Below, piece by piece: positions 8,937 to 17,572 of a stretch of 64,000 bases of DNA. This DNA is from Sphingomonas glacialis (GTDB taxonomy: Bacteria > Pseudomonadota > Alphaproteobacteria > Sphingomonadales > Sphingomonadaceae). The stretch lies in contig NZ_RCZC01000006.1 of assembly GCF_006439055.1 (NCBI RefSeq), positions 1-64,000 of the forward strand, given 5' to 3'. A model generated the notes under the pieces. That model saw only the letters and a program-made list of their open reading frames with translations. It did not search any database and was not told the origin of the DNA. A program made the translations under genes and the position numbers. Position 1 is the stretch's first letter, and each line of letters begins with the position of its first letter.

Positions 8937-9632
8937 ATGATCGACCTGCATTACTGGCCCACGCCGAACGGCCACAAGGTCACGCTGTTTCTCGAAGAAG
9001 CCGGGATCGACTATCGCATCGTGCCGGTGAACATCGGCGCAGGCGAACAATTCCAGCCCGATTTCCTCAAGATCGCGCCCAACAACCGCATGCCCGCGAT
9101 CGTCGATCATGACCCGGTGGGCGGCGGCGAACCGATCGCGATCTTCGAATCGGGCGCGATCCTGCTCTATCTTGCCGACAAATATGGCAGCTTCATCGGC
9201 ATCGATCTGCGCGGGCGCACCGAGACGGTGCAATGGCTGATGTGGCAGATCGGCGGGCTCGGCCCGATGCTGGGGCAGAACCACCATTTCAGCGGCTATG
9301 CGCCCGAGAAGATTCCTTACGCGATCAACCGCTACGTCAACGAAACCAACCGGCTGTACGGCGTGCTCGATCGTCGGCTCGAGGGGCGCGACTTCATCAC
9401 CGGCGAATATTCGATCGCCGATATGGCCTGTTATCCGTGGATCGTACCGTATGAGCGGCAGGGCCAGCGACTCGAGGACACGCCCAATCTGAAGCGATGG
9501 TTCGACGCGATCGCCGCGCGGCCGGCGACCGTCACGGCCTATGCCAAGGGAGCGGAAATCAGCGAGAACAAGCCGATGACCGAGGAGGCGAAGAAGGTTC
9601 TGTTCGGCCAGACGGCAAAGGTCTTGGGTTAA
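8937..9632 (+). CDS. Glutathione S-transferase family protein (YfcG/YghU-like)
   Basis: 231 residues. The thioredoxin-like N-terminal domain starts with WPTPNGHKVTLFLEE and contains the APNNRMPAIVDHD cis-proline segment and the ESGAILLYLADKYG glutathione-binding motif. The C-terminal helical domain contains FITGEYSIADMACYPW. The TPNG motif in place of a catalytic Ser/Cys/Tyr is typical of the Nu-class enzymes related to E. coli YfcG, which act as glutathione-dependent disulfide reductases. The start is ATG 8937 because AAAGGAG lies 9 nt upstream; an earlier ATG at 8910 would place that site inside the gene. Confidence 0.92.
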   Translation: MIDLHYWPTPNGHKVTLFLEEAGIDYRIVPVNIGAGEQFQPDFLKIAPNNRMPAIVDHDPVGGGEPIAIFESGAILLYLADKYGSFIGIDLRGRTETVQWLMWQIGGLGPMLGQNHHFSGYAPEKIPYAINRYVNETNRLYGVLDRRLEGRDFITGEYSIADMACYPWIVPYERQGQRLEDTPNLKRWFDAIAARPATVTAYAKGAEISENKPMTEEAKKVLFGQTAKVLG

Positions 9633-9637
9633 CCCTT

Positions 9638-9760
9638 GATCCTCCCCCCGGGAACCGGGGGAGGGGGACCACCAGCCTCCTTCAGGCTGGTGGTGGAGGG
9701 GGCCGCCACACGCATAATGCTCGCGGACAGGCCCCCTCCGCCCGCTGCGCGAGGAGGATC
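9638..9760. repeat. Nested palindromic element
   Basis: Outer arms GATCCTCC (9638-9645) and GGAGGATC (9753-9760). Within lie a CCTCCCCCC/GGGGGAGG hairpin near 9641-9667 and a perfect 10-bp hairpin CCACCAGCCT/AGGCTGGTGG (9669-9678 and 9684-9693). Complementary GGAGGGGGCC and GGCCCCCTCC segments bracket the middle. It lies between the glutathione transferase gene and the ligase gene and probably acts as a transcript end or mRNA stabiliser. Confidence 0.8.
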
Positions 9761-9841
9761 CGCCGCATTCGAACATCGCGTATGGCCTTTCCTTCTGTCA
9801 TCCTCTAGCGAATCGAACATCAAGACTTGCCGAGACCGCCA

Positions 9842-11356
9842 ATGACCGCTGCCGAGATGCTTGCGAGCGACTTCGCCACCCTCCCCGACCTGATCCGCGC
9901 GCACGCCACCGAGCAAGGCGACAAGGTCGCGCTCGCCGAGGCTGGCGGCGAGCTCGACTACGCCAGCCTCGACGCGCTGATCGACCGCATCGCCGCCGCG
10001 CTCCAGCGCGACGGCGTGACGCAAGGCCAAGCGGTCGCGATCGTCGCCTCGGCCAGCATCGATTATGCCGCGGTGTTCCTCGGTGCGCTCCGCGCCGGTT
10101 GCCTCGCCACCCCGATCGCGCCGTCGGGCACGCCCGAGAGCATCGTCGCGATGATCGCCGATTGCGCCGCGCCGATCACCTTCGTCGATATGGACGCCGC
10201 CACCGCGCTCGCCGGGCAGCATATCCCGGGCAAGCTGGTCCGCCTCAAATCGCTCGGGAACTGGCTCGCGCCCGAGGGTGCCACCCCCGCGCCCGTCACG
10301 ATCCGGCCCGAAGACGGCTTCAACATCATCTATTCGTCGGGCACCACCGGCACGCCCAAAGGCATCGTCCAGAGCCATACGATGCGCTGGGCGCATATCC
10401 ACCGCAACGAGGCCGCGGGTTTCGCCACCGCGGTGACGATGATCGCCACCCCGCTCTATTCGAACACCACGCTGGTCAGCTTCCTGCCGACGCTCGGCTG
10501 GGGCGGCACCGTCGTGCTGATGAAGAAGTTCGACGCGCGCGGCTATCTTACGCTCGCCGAGCGGCACCGCGCAACGCACACGATGCTGGTGCCGGTGCAA
10601 TATCAGCGGCTGATGGCGCTCCCCGATTTCGATAGGTTCGACCTGTCGAGCTTCCGCTTCAAGACCTGCACCTCCGCCCCCTTCTCGGCAGCGCTGAAAG
10701 CCGATATCCTCGCGCGCTGGCCGGGGCTGCTGGTCGAATATTACGGCATGACCGAGGGCGGCGGAACCTGCCTGCTTGTCGCCAACGGCTTTCCCGACAA
10801 GCTCCACACCGTCGGCCGCCCGGTCGAGGGCCACGACATCCGCCTGATCGACGACGACGGCAACGAGGTCCCACAGGGCGAGATGGGCGAAGTCGTCGGC
10901 CGTTCGCCAGCGATGATGACGGGCTATTTCGGCCGCAGCGAGGCCACCGCCGCAGCCGAATGGCACGATGCCGAGGGCAACCGCTACATCCGCCATGGCG
11001 ACGTCGGACGCTTCGACGAGGACGGGTTCCTGACGCTGCTCGATCGCAAGAAGGATCTGATCATCTCGGGCGGGTTCAACATCTACCCGACCGATCTCGA
11101 GGCGGTCCTGTCGCAGCACCCAGCGGTCGCGGATTGCAGCGTGATCGGCGTGCCGTCCGAGGCGTGGGGCGAAACGCCGGTCGGCTTCTACGTCGCCCAC
11201 ACCGGGTTCGATGCGAGCATCGCGGAGATCCTCGACTGGACCAACGGGCAGCTCGGCAAGACCCAACGCCTGTCGGCACTCCACGCGATCGACGAACTGC
11301 CGCGCAGCGCGATCGGTAAAGTGCTCAAGCGGACGCTGCGCGAGCAGCTGGCATGA
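9842..11356 (+). CDS. Class I adenylate-forming acyl-CoA ligase
   Basis: 504-residue AMP-dependent synthetase/ligase that activates a carboxylic acid with ATP and joins it to CoA. The A3 phosphate-binding loop SSGTTGTPKG starts near residue 164, the A5 motif YYGMTEGGGT follows near 300, and the hinge region DRKKDLIISGGFNIYPTDLE and the C-terminal catalytic lysine in GKVLKRTLREQL complete the enzyme. ATG 9842 is used; an in-frame TTG at 9827 is an alternative and neither has a strong ribosome-binding site. Its stop overlaps the start of the following thioesterase gene (ATGA). Substrate not determinable. Confidence 0.9.
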   Translation: MTAAEMLASDFATLPDLIRAHATEQGDKVALAEAGGELDYASLDALIDRIAAALQRDGVTQGQAVAIVASASIDYAAVFLGALRAGCLATPIAPSGTPESIVAMIADCAAPITFVDMDAATALAGQHIPGKLVRLKSLGNWLAPEGATPAPVTIRPEDGFNIIYSSGTTGTPKGIVQSHTMRWAHIHRNEAAGFATAVTMIATPLYSNTTLVSFLPTLGWGGTVVLMKKFDARGYLTLAERHRATHTMLVPVQYQRLMALPDFDRFDLSSFRFKTCTSAPFSAALKADILARWPGLLVEYYGMTEGGGTCLLVANGFPDKLHTVGRPVEGHDIRLIDDDGNEVPQGEMGEVVGRSPAMMTGYFGRSEATAAAEWHDAEGNRYIRHGDVGRFDEDGFLTLLDRKKDLIISGGFNIYPTDLEAVLSQHPAVADCSVIGVPSEAWGETPVGFYVAHTGFDASIAEILDWTNGQLGKTQRLSALHAIDELPRSAIGKVLKRTLREQLA

Positions 11357-12129
11357 CGCCGATCCGCGACATCCTCGCCGCCGCGACGCCGATCGCGGGT
11401 GGCTTCCGCGCCGAGATCCCGAGCGACTGGCTGCAGGGCCGCACCGCCTATGGCGGCCTGTCGAGCGCGCTCGCGCTGCATGCGGCACAGGGGATCGAGC
11501 CCGATCTCCCGGCGCTGCGCTCGGCGCAGATCTCGTTCATCGGTCCGCTCGCGGGCGCGGTCAGCGTCACCGCGACCAAGCTGCGCCGCGGCCGGACAGC
11601 TGCCTTCATCCAGGCCGATATCGTCTCGGAAGCGGGGCTCGGCTATCGCGCGATGTTCGTGTTCATGGCCGAGCAGCCATCGCGGATCGAGCTCAAGGGT
11701 GGCCTAGCCCGCCCGCTCCCGCCGCCCGCGCCGGATGCGCAGCTCTACACCGGGCCCGACGATTTCTTCACCGGCAATTTCAACTTCCTCGACCTCAAGG
11801 AAGAAGCCAAAGGCGAGGCCGAATGGCTGCGCTGGGCACGGCTGCGCGATTCCGCCGGGATCGACCCGATGGTCGAGGTGCTCGCGCTCGCCGACGCGCT
11901 CCCGCCCGCGGCGTTCAAGCTGTTCGGCAAGGACTTCGTGCCGCTGTCGTCGCTAACCTGGATCGTCAATCTGCTGACCCCGACGCCGGCCACGACCGAC
12001 GGCTGGTGGCTGCTCTCGGCAGAGTCGCAGCATGCGGTCAATGGCGGCTCGAGCCAAAGCATGATGCTGTGGAACGCCGACGGCGTGCCGGTGGCGCAAG
12101 GAATGCAGAGCGTGGCGATCTTCGGATAA
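11353..12129 (+). CDS. Thioesterase family protein (TesB-like double hot-dog)
   Basis: 258 residues. The N-terminal half has the hot-dog features LQGRTAYGGLSSALAL and RSAQISFIGPLAG, and the C-terminal half has LTWIVNLLTP and the WLLSAESQHAVNGGSSQ segment, a common arrangement in acyl-CoA thioesterase II-type proteins. It would hydrolyse acyl-CoA to free acid and CoA. The ATGA overlap with the upstream CoA ligase implies translational coupling, so one transcript makes both an acyl-CoA-forming and an acyl-CoA-hydrolysing enzyme. Confidence 0.85.
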   Translation: MTPIRDILAAATPIAGGFRAEIPSDWLQGRTAYGGLSSALALHAAQGIEPDLPALRSAQISFIGPLAGAVSVTATKLRRGRTAAFIQADIVSEAGLGYRAMFVFMAEQPSRIELKGGLARPLPPPAPDAQLYTGPDDFFTGNFNFLDLKEEAKGEAEWLRWARLRDSAGIDPMVEVLALADALPPAAFKLFGKDFVPLSSLTWIVNLLTPTPATTDGWWLLSAESQHAVNGGSSQSMMLWNADGVPVAQGMQSVAIFG

Positions 12130-12144
12130 AGCGCGCCGTGTTTC

Positions 12145-12250
12145 CCTCCCCTCCCTGGAAGGGAGGGGGTTGGGGGTGGGTCGGTCTAGGGCGGGTGTCG
12201 CGCGCTCCACGCCCCCCCCACCCCCAGCCCCTCCTATCCAGGGGGGGGAG
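12145..12250. repeat. Palindromic doublet, GGGAGGGG class (degenerate right arm)
   Basis: Left arm 12145-12184 carries the CTCCCTGGAAGGGAG hairpin and the GGGGGTGGGTCGG extension. The right arm 12209-12250 is its inverted partner with several changes. It follows directly on the thioesterase stop codon. Confidence 0.8.
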
Positions 12251-12370
12251 AGAGAATTGCGACATCTTGCGACACTTTGCCGCCACCACCGGCACACACG
12301 CGCGACAGAGTCTCCTACATAACAGGCTCAAGGAACGGCGCCCCGCCCAGCCAGCAAGGAGTTTTCCGGC

Positions 12371-12871
12371 ATGTCCTTCACGCGTTTTCTCGTCGCGACG
12401 ACGGTCGCCGCGCTGGCGACAGCCGCTGCGGTGGCGCAGGGCGGCGGCGGCATGTTCCGCAGCGCCGACAGCAATGGCGACGGCCTGATCTCGCACGCCG
12501 AGGCGACCGCGCAGGCCAATATCCGCTTCGACGCGATGGACCGCAACAAGGATGGCGTGCTCACCACCGACGAGCTGACCGGGCCGGGCAGCCGCATGAT
12601 GACGCGCGCCGACACCGATGGCGACGGCAAGGTGACCCGCGCCGAATTCCTGGCGCAGGCCGACATGCGCTTCAACCGGATGGACGCGAACAAGGACGGC
12701 CAGATTTCCAAGGAAGAAGTCGCCGCCTGGATGGATTCGATGCGCGGCCCCGGCGGCCCGGCGGGGGCTAACGGCCGCCCCGGGCGCAGCGACCCCGCCG
12801 ACGCGATCGCGCCACCACCGGCTTCGGCGCCTGCGCCGACGTCGCCCGCTTCCCCCCCTCCGAGCCAGTAA
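12371..12871 (+). CDS. Exported EF-hand calcium-binding protein
   Basis: 166 residues. A signal peptide (residues 1-22, ending AVAQ) is followed by four canonical EF-hand loops at residues 33-44, 57-68, 81-92 and 105-116 with the DxNxDGxIxxxE pattern, then a Gly- and Pro-rich tail. It probably binds calcium in the periplasm. A clear AGGAG ribosome-binding site precedes the start. It lies just upstream of a two-component regulator/kinase pair on the same strand, separated by 86 bp; whether it is functionally linked to that pair is not shown by the sequence. Confidence 0.9.
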   Translation: MSFTRFLVATTVAALATAAAVAQGGGGMFRSADSNGDGLISHAEATAQANIRFDAMDRNKDGVLTTDELTGPGSRMMTRADTDGDGKVTRAEFLAQADMRFNRMDANKDGQISKEEVAAWMDSMRGPGGPAGANGRPGRSDPADAIAPPPASAPAPTSPASPPPSQ

Positions 12872-12957
12872 TCCCCCCTGGCCCGGCCGCCGGGCGAGCC
12901 GCCCCCCGCTCGCCCGGCACCCTCCTTTCCGCGGGCGCCTGTTCCGAAGGGCAGATC

Positions 12958-13695
12958 ATGCTAAGCAGCGACACCATGGGAGACACACCGCACCTGTTGC
13001 TCGTCGACGACGAACGTTCGATCCGCGAGCCGCTCGCGCAATATCTCACCCGCCAGGGCTTCCGCGTGACGCAGGCTGGCGATGCCGAGGGCGCGCGCGC
13101 GCGGATGACGGCCTATGCGATCGACCTCGTCATCCTCGACATCATGATGCCGGGCGAAGACGGCCTGTCGCTCACCCGCCACATCCGCGAGAGCGGCGAG
13201 ATCCCCGTCATCCTGCTCACCGCGCGGACCGAGGAGACCGACCGGATCGTCGGGCTCGAGATGGGCGCCGACGATTATGTCGTGAAGCCCTTCTCGCCGC
13301 GCGAACTGGCGGCGCGCGTCAAGGTCATCCTGCGCCGCGCAGCGGCAGGCGGCACGCGCCAGCATGCGCCCGAAAGCGGATCGTTCGCCTTTGCCGGCTG
13401 GGTGCTCAAATCGGGCGAGCGCACCCTCGTCGACCGCGAAGGCGTGTCGGTGCCGCTCTCGACCGGCGAATATAACCTCCTCCACGCGCTCGTCACGCGC
13501 CCGCGCCAGGTGCTGACGCGCGACCAGCTGCTCGATCTGACGCAGGGCCGCGAGGCCGCCGCATTCGACCGCGCGATCGACAATCAGATCAGCCGGCTGC
13601 GGCGCAAGATCGAGGCCGACGCCAAGGCGCCCGAGCTGATCAAGACGGTGTGGGGCGGCGGCTATACGCTCGCGGCCGAAGTGACGCGCCTTTGA
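12958..13695 (+). CDS. OmpR-family response regulator
   Basis: 245 residues. The receiver domain has the acidic pair D17-D18, phospho-acceptor D61 in VILDIMMPGEDG, and K110 in VVKPF. The C-terminal winged helix contains STGEYNLLHALVTRPRQVLTR and ends with the VWGGGYTLA hairpin. It acts as a DNA-binding transcription factor controlled by phosphorylation. ATG 12958 was preferred over ATG 12976 because GAAGGGCAG lies at the right distance. The cognate sensor kinase follows with overlapping stop/start bases. Confidence 0.93.
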   Translation: MLSSDTMGDTPHLLLVDDERSIREPLAQYLTRQGFRVTQAGDAEGARARMTAYAIDLVILDIMMPGEDGLSLTRHIRESGEIPVILLTARTEETDRIVGLEMGADDYVVKPFSPRELAARVKVILRRAAAGGTRQHAPESGSFAFAGWVLKSGERTLVDREGVSVPLSTGEYNLLHALVTRPRQVLTRDQLLDLTQGREAAAFDRAIDNQISRLRRKIEADAKAPELIKTVWGGGYTLAAEVTRL

Positions 13696-15050
13696 CGGCG
13701 CCGCGCCTGCGGGTGATGCCGCGCAGCCTGTCGGGGCAGATGGCGCTGCTCATCGCGATCGCGCTGTTCGTCGCGCAGGCGATCAATTTCACGCTCGCGC
13801 TGCAGGACCGCCGCCGCGCGCGGCTCGACCAGGCGACCGGCCCGGTGGTGACGCGGATCGTCGATGCCGACGAACGGATCGCGGCGGGGCGGCATGTCGG
13901 CAACGGATCGGGCTGGAGCCGAATCCATCTCGCGCCGAGCTCGCCGATCCAGCCGAGCGGCGAGCATGTCGCCGAGGTCGAAACCGCGTTGCGCACCGCG
14001 CTGTCCGAAGCCGGGGTCAAGGTCTCGCGGATCCAGACGCAGGTCATGCCGATCCAGCGCGACGACCCGCGGCTGCGCTATGTCAGCGCGCAACGCGTCG
14101 AGCGCTTGTTGCGCGCCGGTGCCGAGCTGCAGGTCGCGGTCGAACGCCCCGCCGGGCAATGGCTGGTGCTCAGCCTGCCGTGGACGCGCGACAATTCGGA
14201 CATTTTCTGGCGGCTGATCGCCCAGACCGCGATCCTCTACATCGTCGTCCTGGTGCCCTTGCTGTGGGCCGGGCGGCGGATTTCGCGCCCGTTGCGCGGC
14301 CTTGCCGAAGCCGCGCGCAGCTTCCAGCCGGGCGCCGCCGCCGATCCGGTCGCCGCCGCCGGGCCACAGGACGTGCGCGACGTGATCGCCGCGTTCAACG
14401 CGCTGCGGCTGCGCGTCACCGCGATGCTCGACGAGAAGGACCGGATGCTCGGCGCGATCGGGCATGACCTGCGCACCCCGCTCGCCTCGCTGCGCGTCCG
14501 CGTCGAGTCGGTCGACGACGATGCCGACCGCGCCAAGATGGCCGAGACGATCGCCGAGATGAACCGGATGCTCGACGACATCCTGTCGCTCGCCCGGCTC
14601 GGGCGGCCGAGCGAGCCGCCGACCGAGGTCGATCTGGCGGCGCTGGTCGATGCCGTGGTCGAGGATTTCCGCGAGATCGGGCGCGAGGTCGTGTTCGAGG
14701 AGAGCCCGCGCATCCGGATGCGGCTGCGCCCCGGCCTGATGCGGCGGGCGCTGCGCAACCTGATCGAGAATGCGCTGAAATATGCCGGTGCAGTCGAGGT
14801 CAGCGTCGAAGCGGGCGCGCATTCGGTGGCGGTCCTGGTCTGCGACCGCGGGCCCGGCATTCCCGCCGATCGGCTCGGCGACGTGTTCGAGGCGTTCACC
14901 CGGCTCGAGACCTCGCGCAACAAGGAGACCGGCGGGATCGGGCTCGGCCTTGCGCTCGCGCGGACGATCGTGCGCGATGCCGGCGGCGACATCACGCTCG
15001 CCAATCGCGACGGCGGCGGGCTGATCGCGCGGATCACGCTGGCGCGCTGA
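13692..15050 (+). CDS. Membrane sensor histidine kinase
   Basis: About 452 residues. A first transmembrane helix (QMALLIAIALFVAQAINF) is followed by a periplasmic sensor region of about 130 residues, a second helix (LIAQTAILYIVVLVPLLWAG), a HAMP linker, the H-box AIGHDLRTPLA with phospho-acceptor near His258, the N-box RNLIENALKYA, DRGPGIP and GGIGLGLALA. It phosphorylates the regulator encoded just upstream. TTG 13692 overlaps the regulator stop (TTGA) and fits coupling; ATG 13716 is the conservative alternative and would shorten the protein by eight residues. The stimulus is unknown. Confidence 0.88.
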   Translation: MTAPRLRVMPRSLSGQMALLIAIALFVAQAINFTLALQDRRRARLDQATGPVVTRIVDADERIAAGRHVGNGSGWSRIHLAPSSPIQPSGEHVAEVETALRTALSEAGVKVSRIQTQVMPIQRDDPRLRYVSAQRVERLLRAGAELQVAVERPAGQWLVLSLPWTRDNSDIFWRLIAQTAILYIVVLVPLLWAGRRISRPLRGLAEAARSFQPGAAADPVAAAGPQDVRDVIAAFNALRLRVTAMLDEKDRMLGAIGHDLRTPLASLRVRVESVDDDADRAKMAETIAEMNRMLDDILSLARLGRPSEPPTEVDLAALVDAVVEDFREIGREVVFEESPRIRMRLRPGLMRRALRNLIENALKYAGAVEVSVEAGAHSVAVLVCDRGPGIPADRLGDVFEAFTRLETSRNKETGGIGLGLALARTIVRDAGGDITLANRDGGGLIARITLAR

Positions 15051-15275
15051 CCCCGGCGACGGATTGTCTCTGCAGAGGATCGCGATCAAGCATCAGGCCG
15101 GCGCTGCGGTTGCCGGCTGACGCCCGCGCGTTCGCGCCGCCCGCGGGTTGCGCGCAACGGGCAAGACGGGCACGATCCCGCCATCCTACCTTGCGCGTGC
15201 CCTCCTCTTGCTTCGCCCGGTCTTGGGCGTCGCGATTCGACCAGCGACAGGGCCTTCGCGTGGAGAGTATCATCG

Positions 15276-16541
15276 ATGTGGCTGTTCGACCGTTTCGCCA
15301 AGAACCTCGTCAAGCGCGGCGAACTGACGATCATCGACGCCGACGGCAAGCGCTATCAGTACGGGACGCCCGACCCCGCCTTCAGGCCGGTTACGCTGCG
15401 CTTCGCCGACAAGAACGTCGCGACCTATATCGCGCGCCACCCGCGGCTCGGCGCCGCGCTTGCCTGGATGGACGGACGGCTGCTCGTCGATGATGACGAC
15501 ATTGCCGGAATGATCGACCTGATCCGCGGCAATGGCCGCTGGGAAGACGGGCGGAGCACGCTCGGCACCAAGAACCCGGTCAAGCTCGCCTGGGCGGCGA
15601 GCACCGCGCGGCTGCGGCAGCTCAACCGCATCGCCAAGTCGAAGCAGAACGTCGCGCACCATTACGACATCGGCGACCGGCTCTACGATCTCTTCCTCGA
15701 CGCCGACCGCCAATATAGCTGCGCCTATTTCACCGACGAGGACAACACCCTCGAGCAGGCGCAGCTCGACAAGAAGGCGCATATCGCCGCCAAACTGCAG
15801 CTGCGGCCGGGGCAGCGCGTGCTCGATATCGGCTGCGGCTGGGGCGGGATGGCGCTGTATCTCAACCGCGTCGCGGATGTGGACGTGCTCGGCATCACGC
15901 TGTCGGAAGAACAGCTCAAGATCGCAAGGCGCCGCGCCGAGGAAGCGGGCGTCGCCGATCGCGTGAAATTCGAGCTGATCGACTATCGCGAGCTGACCGG
16001 CCGGTTCGACCGGATCGTCTCGGTCGGGATGTTCGAGCATGTCGGCGTGCCCAACTACCGCACCTTCTTCCACAAATGCCGTGCTTTGCTCGAGGAGGAC
16101 GGCGTGATGCTGCTCCACACGATCGGCCGGATGGGCGGCCCGGGGCAGACCGATCCCTTCACCGCGAAATACATCTTCCCCGGTGGCTACAACCCGGCGC
16201 TGTCCGAGATCGTCGGCGCGAGCGAATCGGTCCGGCTGATCACCGCCGATGTCGAGACCCTCCGCGTCCATTACGCGCTGACGATCCGCCATTGGTACGA
16301 CCGCACGCGCGCCAATCGCGACAAGATCGAGGCGATGTTCGACGCGCGCTTCTATCGGATGTGGGTGTTCTACCTCGCCGGGGCGATGGCGGCGTTCAAG
16401 CATGGCGTGATGTGCAATTACCAGCTCCAGCTGATCCGCGACCGCCGCGCGCTGCCGCTGACGCGGGGGTATATCGCCGAGGCCGAAGCTAGGTTGCAGG
16501 GCGCCGAAGCGGCGCCGTTGCCCGAGCCTGCCTTGCCATGA
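15276..16541 (+). CDS. cfa: Cyclopropane-fatty-acyl-phospholipid synthase
   Basis: 421-residue SAM-dependent enzyme adding a methylene bridge to unsaturated acyl chains of membrane phospholipids. It has the N-terminal lipid-binding region typical of the family, HYDIGDRLYDLFL, the SAM site VLDIGCGWGGMALYL near residue 184, and VGMFEHVGVPNY and HTIGRM in the catalytic core. GGAGAG near 15261 supports ATG 15276. The 225 bp upstream contain no recognised gene. Length and motif order match the CFA family. Confidence 0.93.
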   Translation: MWLFDRFAKNLVKRGELTIIDADGKRYQYGTPDPAFRPVTLRFADKNVATYIARHPRLGAALAWMDGRLLVDDDDIAGMIDLIRGNGRWEDGRSTLGTKNPVKLAWAASTARLRQLNRIAKSKQNVAHHYDIGDRLYDLFLDADRQYSCAYFTDEDNTLEQAQLDKKAHIAAKLQLRPGQRVLDIGCGWGGMALYLNRVADVDVLGITLSEEQLKIARRRAEEAGVADRVKFELIDYRELTGRFDRIVSVGMFEHVGVPNYRTFFHKCRALLEEDGVMLLHTIGRMGGPGQTDPFTAKYIFPGGYNPALSEIVGASESVRLITADVETLRVHYALTIRHWYDRTRANRDKIEAMFDARFYRMWVFYLAGAMAAFKHGVMCNYQLQLIRDRRALPLTRGYIAEAEARLQGAEAAPLPEPALP

Positions 16542-16572
16542 TACGCTAGCGTCACGATCCGGGGGGACGATC

Positions 16573-17016
16573 ATGACGTATCGGCTGGTTCTCGCAGCAG
16601 TGCTGATGGCAGGCGGCGGGCTTGCCTCGGCGCAGACCACAGATGTCGCCGTGAAAGAGATCACGCAGGCCGAAGACGCCTGGCGACAGGCGCGGATCCA
16701 CGCTGACCTCGACTTTCTCGAAGCCTTTTACGCCAAGGAAGGGCGGATCCAGGACATGACCGGCGCGGTCAAGACGCGTGCCGAGGATATCGACGTGTTC
16801 AGGACCGGCAAGATCAAGCCGAAATTCATCGATCACGGCAAGCTCGACATCGCCGTCTATGGCACTGCCGCGGTCGTCACCGGGGTCGATCACCTCGGCG
16901 GCACCGCCTTCGGGCAGTATGGCGAGATGTATCTGCGTTTCACCGATGTCCTGGTGAAGCGCGATGGCCGCTGGCAGTTGGTCGTCCAGCAGGCCACCCC
17001 GACGACGGGCTTTTAA
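16573..17016 (+). CDS. Exported NTF2-like (DUF4440-type) protein
   Basis: 147 residues. A signal peptide (about residues 1-19, ending ASAQ) is followed by a single SnoaL/DUF4440-type alpha+beta fold, recognisable from the early EDAWRQARIHADLDFLEAFY helix and the later DVLVKRDGRWQLVVQQATP strands. Members bind small ligands or act as non-catalytic stress proteins; no catalytic residue can be assigned. A GGGGGGA ribosome-binding site lies 6 nt upstream of the start. It ends 24 bp from the convergent Gre-like gene. Confidence 0.8.
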   Translation: MTYRLVLAAVLMAGGGLASAQTTDVAVKEITQAEDAWRQARIHADLDFLEAFYAKEGRIQDMTGAVKTRAEDIDVFRTGKIKPKFIDHGKLDIAVYGTAAVVTGVDHLGGTAFGQYGEMYLRFTDVLVKRDGRWQLVVQQATPTTGF

Positions 17017-17040
17017 CGCGTACGCCGACCTGATCGACGA

Positions 17041-17493
17041 TCAGGCGACCGCGACAATCTCGATCGCCTCGTCCTTGCCCGCAAAATCGACCCGCTCGCC
17101 GACCTCCGCGCCGATCAGCGCGCGCGCCAGCGGCGCCTGATAGCCGATCTTCCCTGCCGCCGGATCGGCCTCGTCGCCACCGACGATCTCGACGCTGCGC
17201 TCGGCGCCGTTGAGGCGGTACGTCACGCTGCTGCCGATGCCGACCTCACCCTCAGCCGGCGCCGCTACCACCTCGGCGGTCGTCTGACGCGTGTGCCAGT
17301 AGCGCAGCTCGCGCAGCGCCGCGTCGCGGTCCTCGACCGATGCGCCCGCCACCGCCGCCTCGAGCTCGACCACCTTCGCCCCGATCAGCGCCAACCCGCG
17401 CGGCGTCACCAGGTTCGGCCCCGGCGCGATCGGCCGTTCGAACTTGGGTTCCATATGTTCTTCGTCGCTCTCGCGGCGGAAGGCGACGCTCAT
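17041..17493 (-). CDS. GreA/GreB-family factor lacking the acidic coiled-coil tip
   Basis: 150 residues. The C-terminal FKBP-like domain is clear (IGSSVTYRLNGAERSVEIVGGDEAD, GKIGYQAPLARALIGAEVGE). The N-terminal coiled coil begins with NLVTPRGLALIGAKVVELE as in GreB. Known Gre factors have about 75 residues of coiled coil with a GDxxENAxY tip whose acids enter the RNA polymerase secondary channel; here the two helices are joined through a short SVEDRDAA turn and that motif is absent. It probably binds RNA polymerase but may not stimulate transcript cleavage. GGAGAG precedes ATG 17493. Confidence 0.85.
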   Translation of the reverse strand: MSVAFRRESDEEHMEPKFERPIAPGPNLVTPRGLALIGAKVVELEAAVAGASVEDRDAALRELRYWHTRQTTAEVVAAPAEGEVGIGSSVTYRLNGAERSVEIVGGDEADPAAGKIGYQAPLARALIGAEVGERVDFAGKDEAIEIVAVA

Positions 17494-17572
17494 TTAGGCT
17501 CTCCACAGGCTTTGTTGCACAACGTCGTGGCGGACACTTGGGTGCAACGCAACAATCTGCTACGGCCCGCCG

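Noticed and set aside
17514..17548. Inverted GTTGCAC / GTGCAAC pair between the Gre-like and ABC-F genes as an operator feature.
   Set aside because: The 21-nt spacing is unusual and the arms are only 7 bp; it is mentioned with the rut palindrome but not called as a feature.
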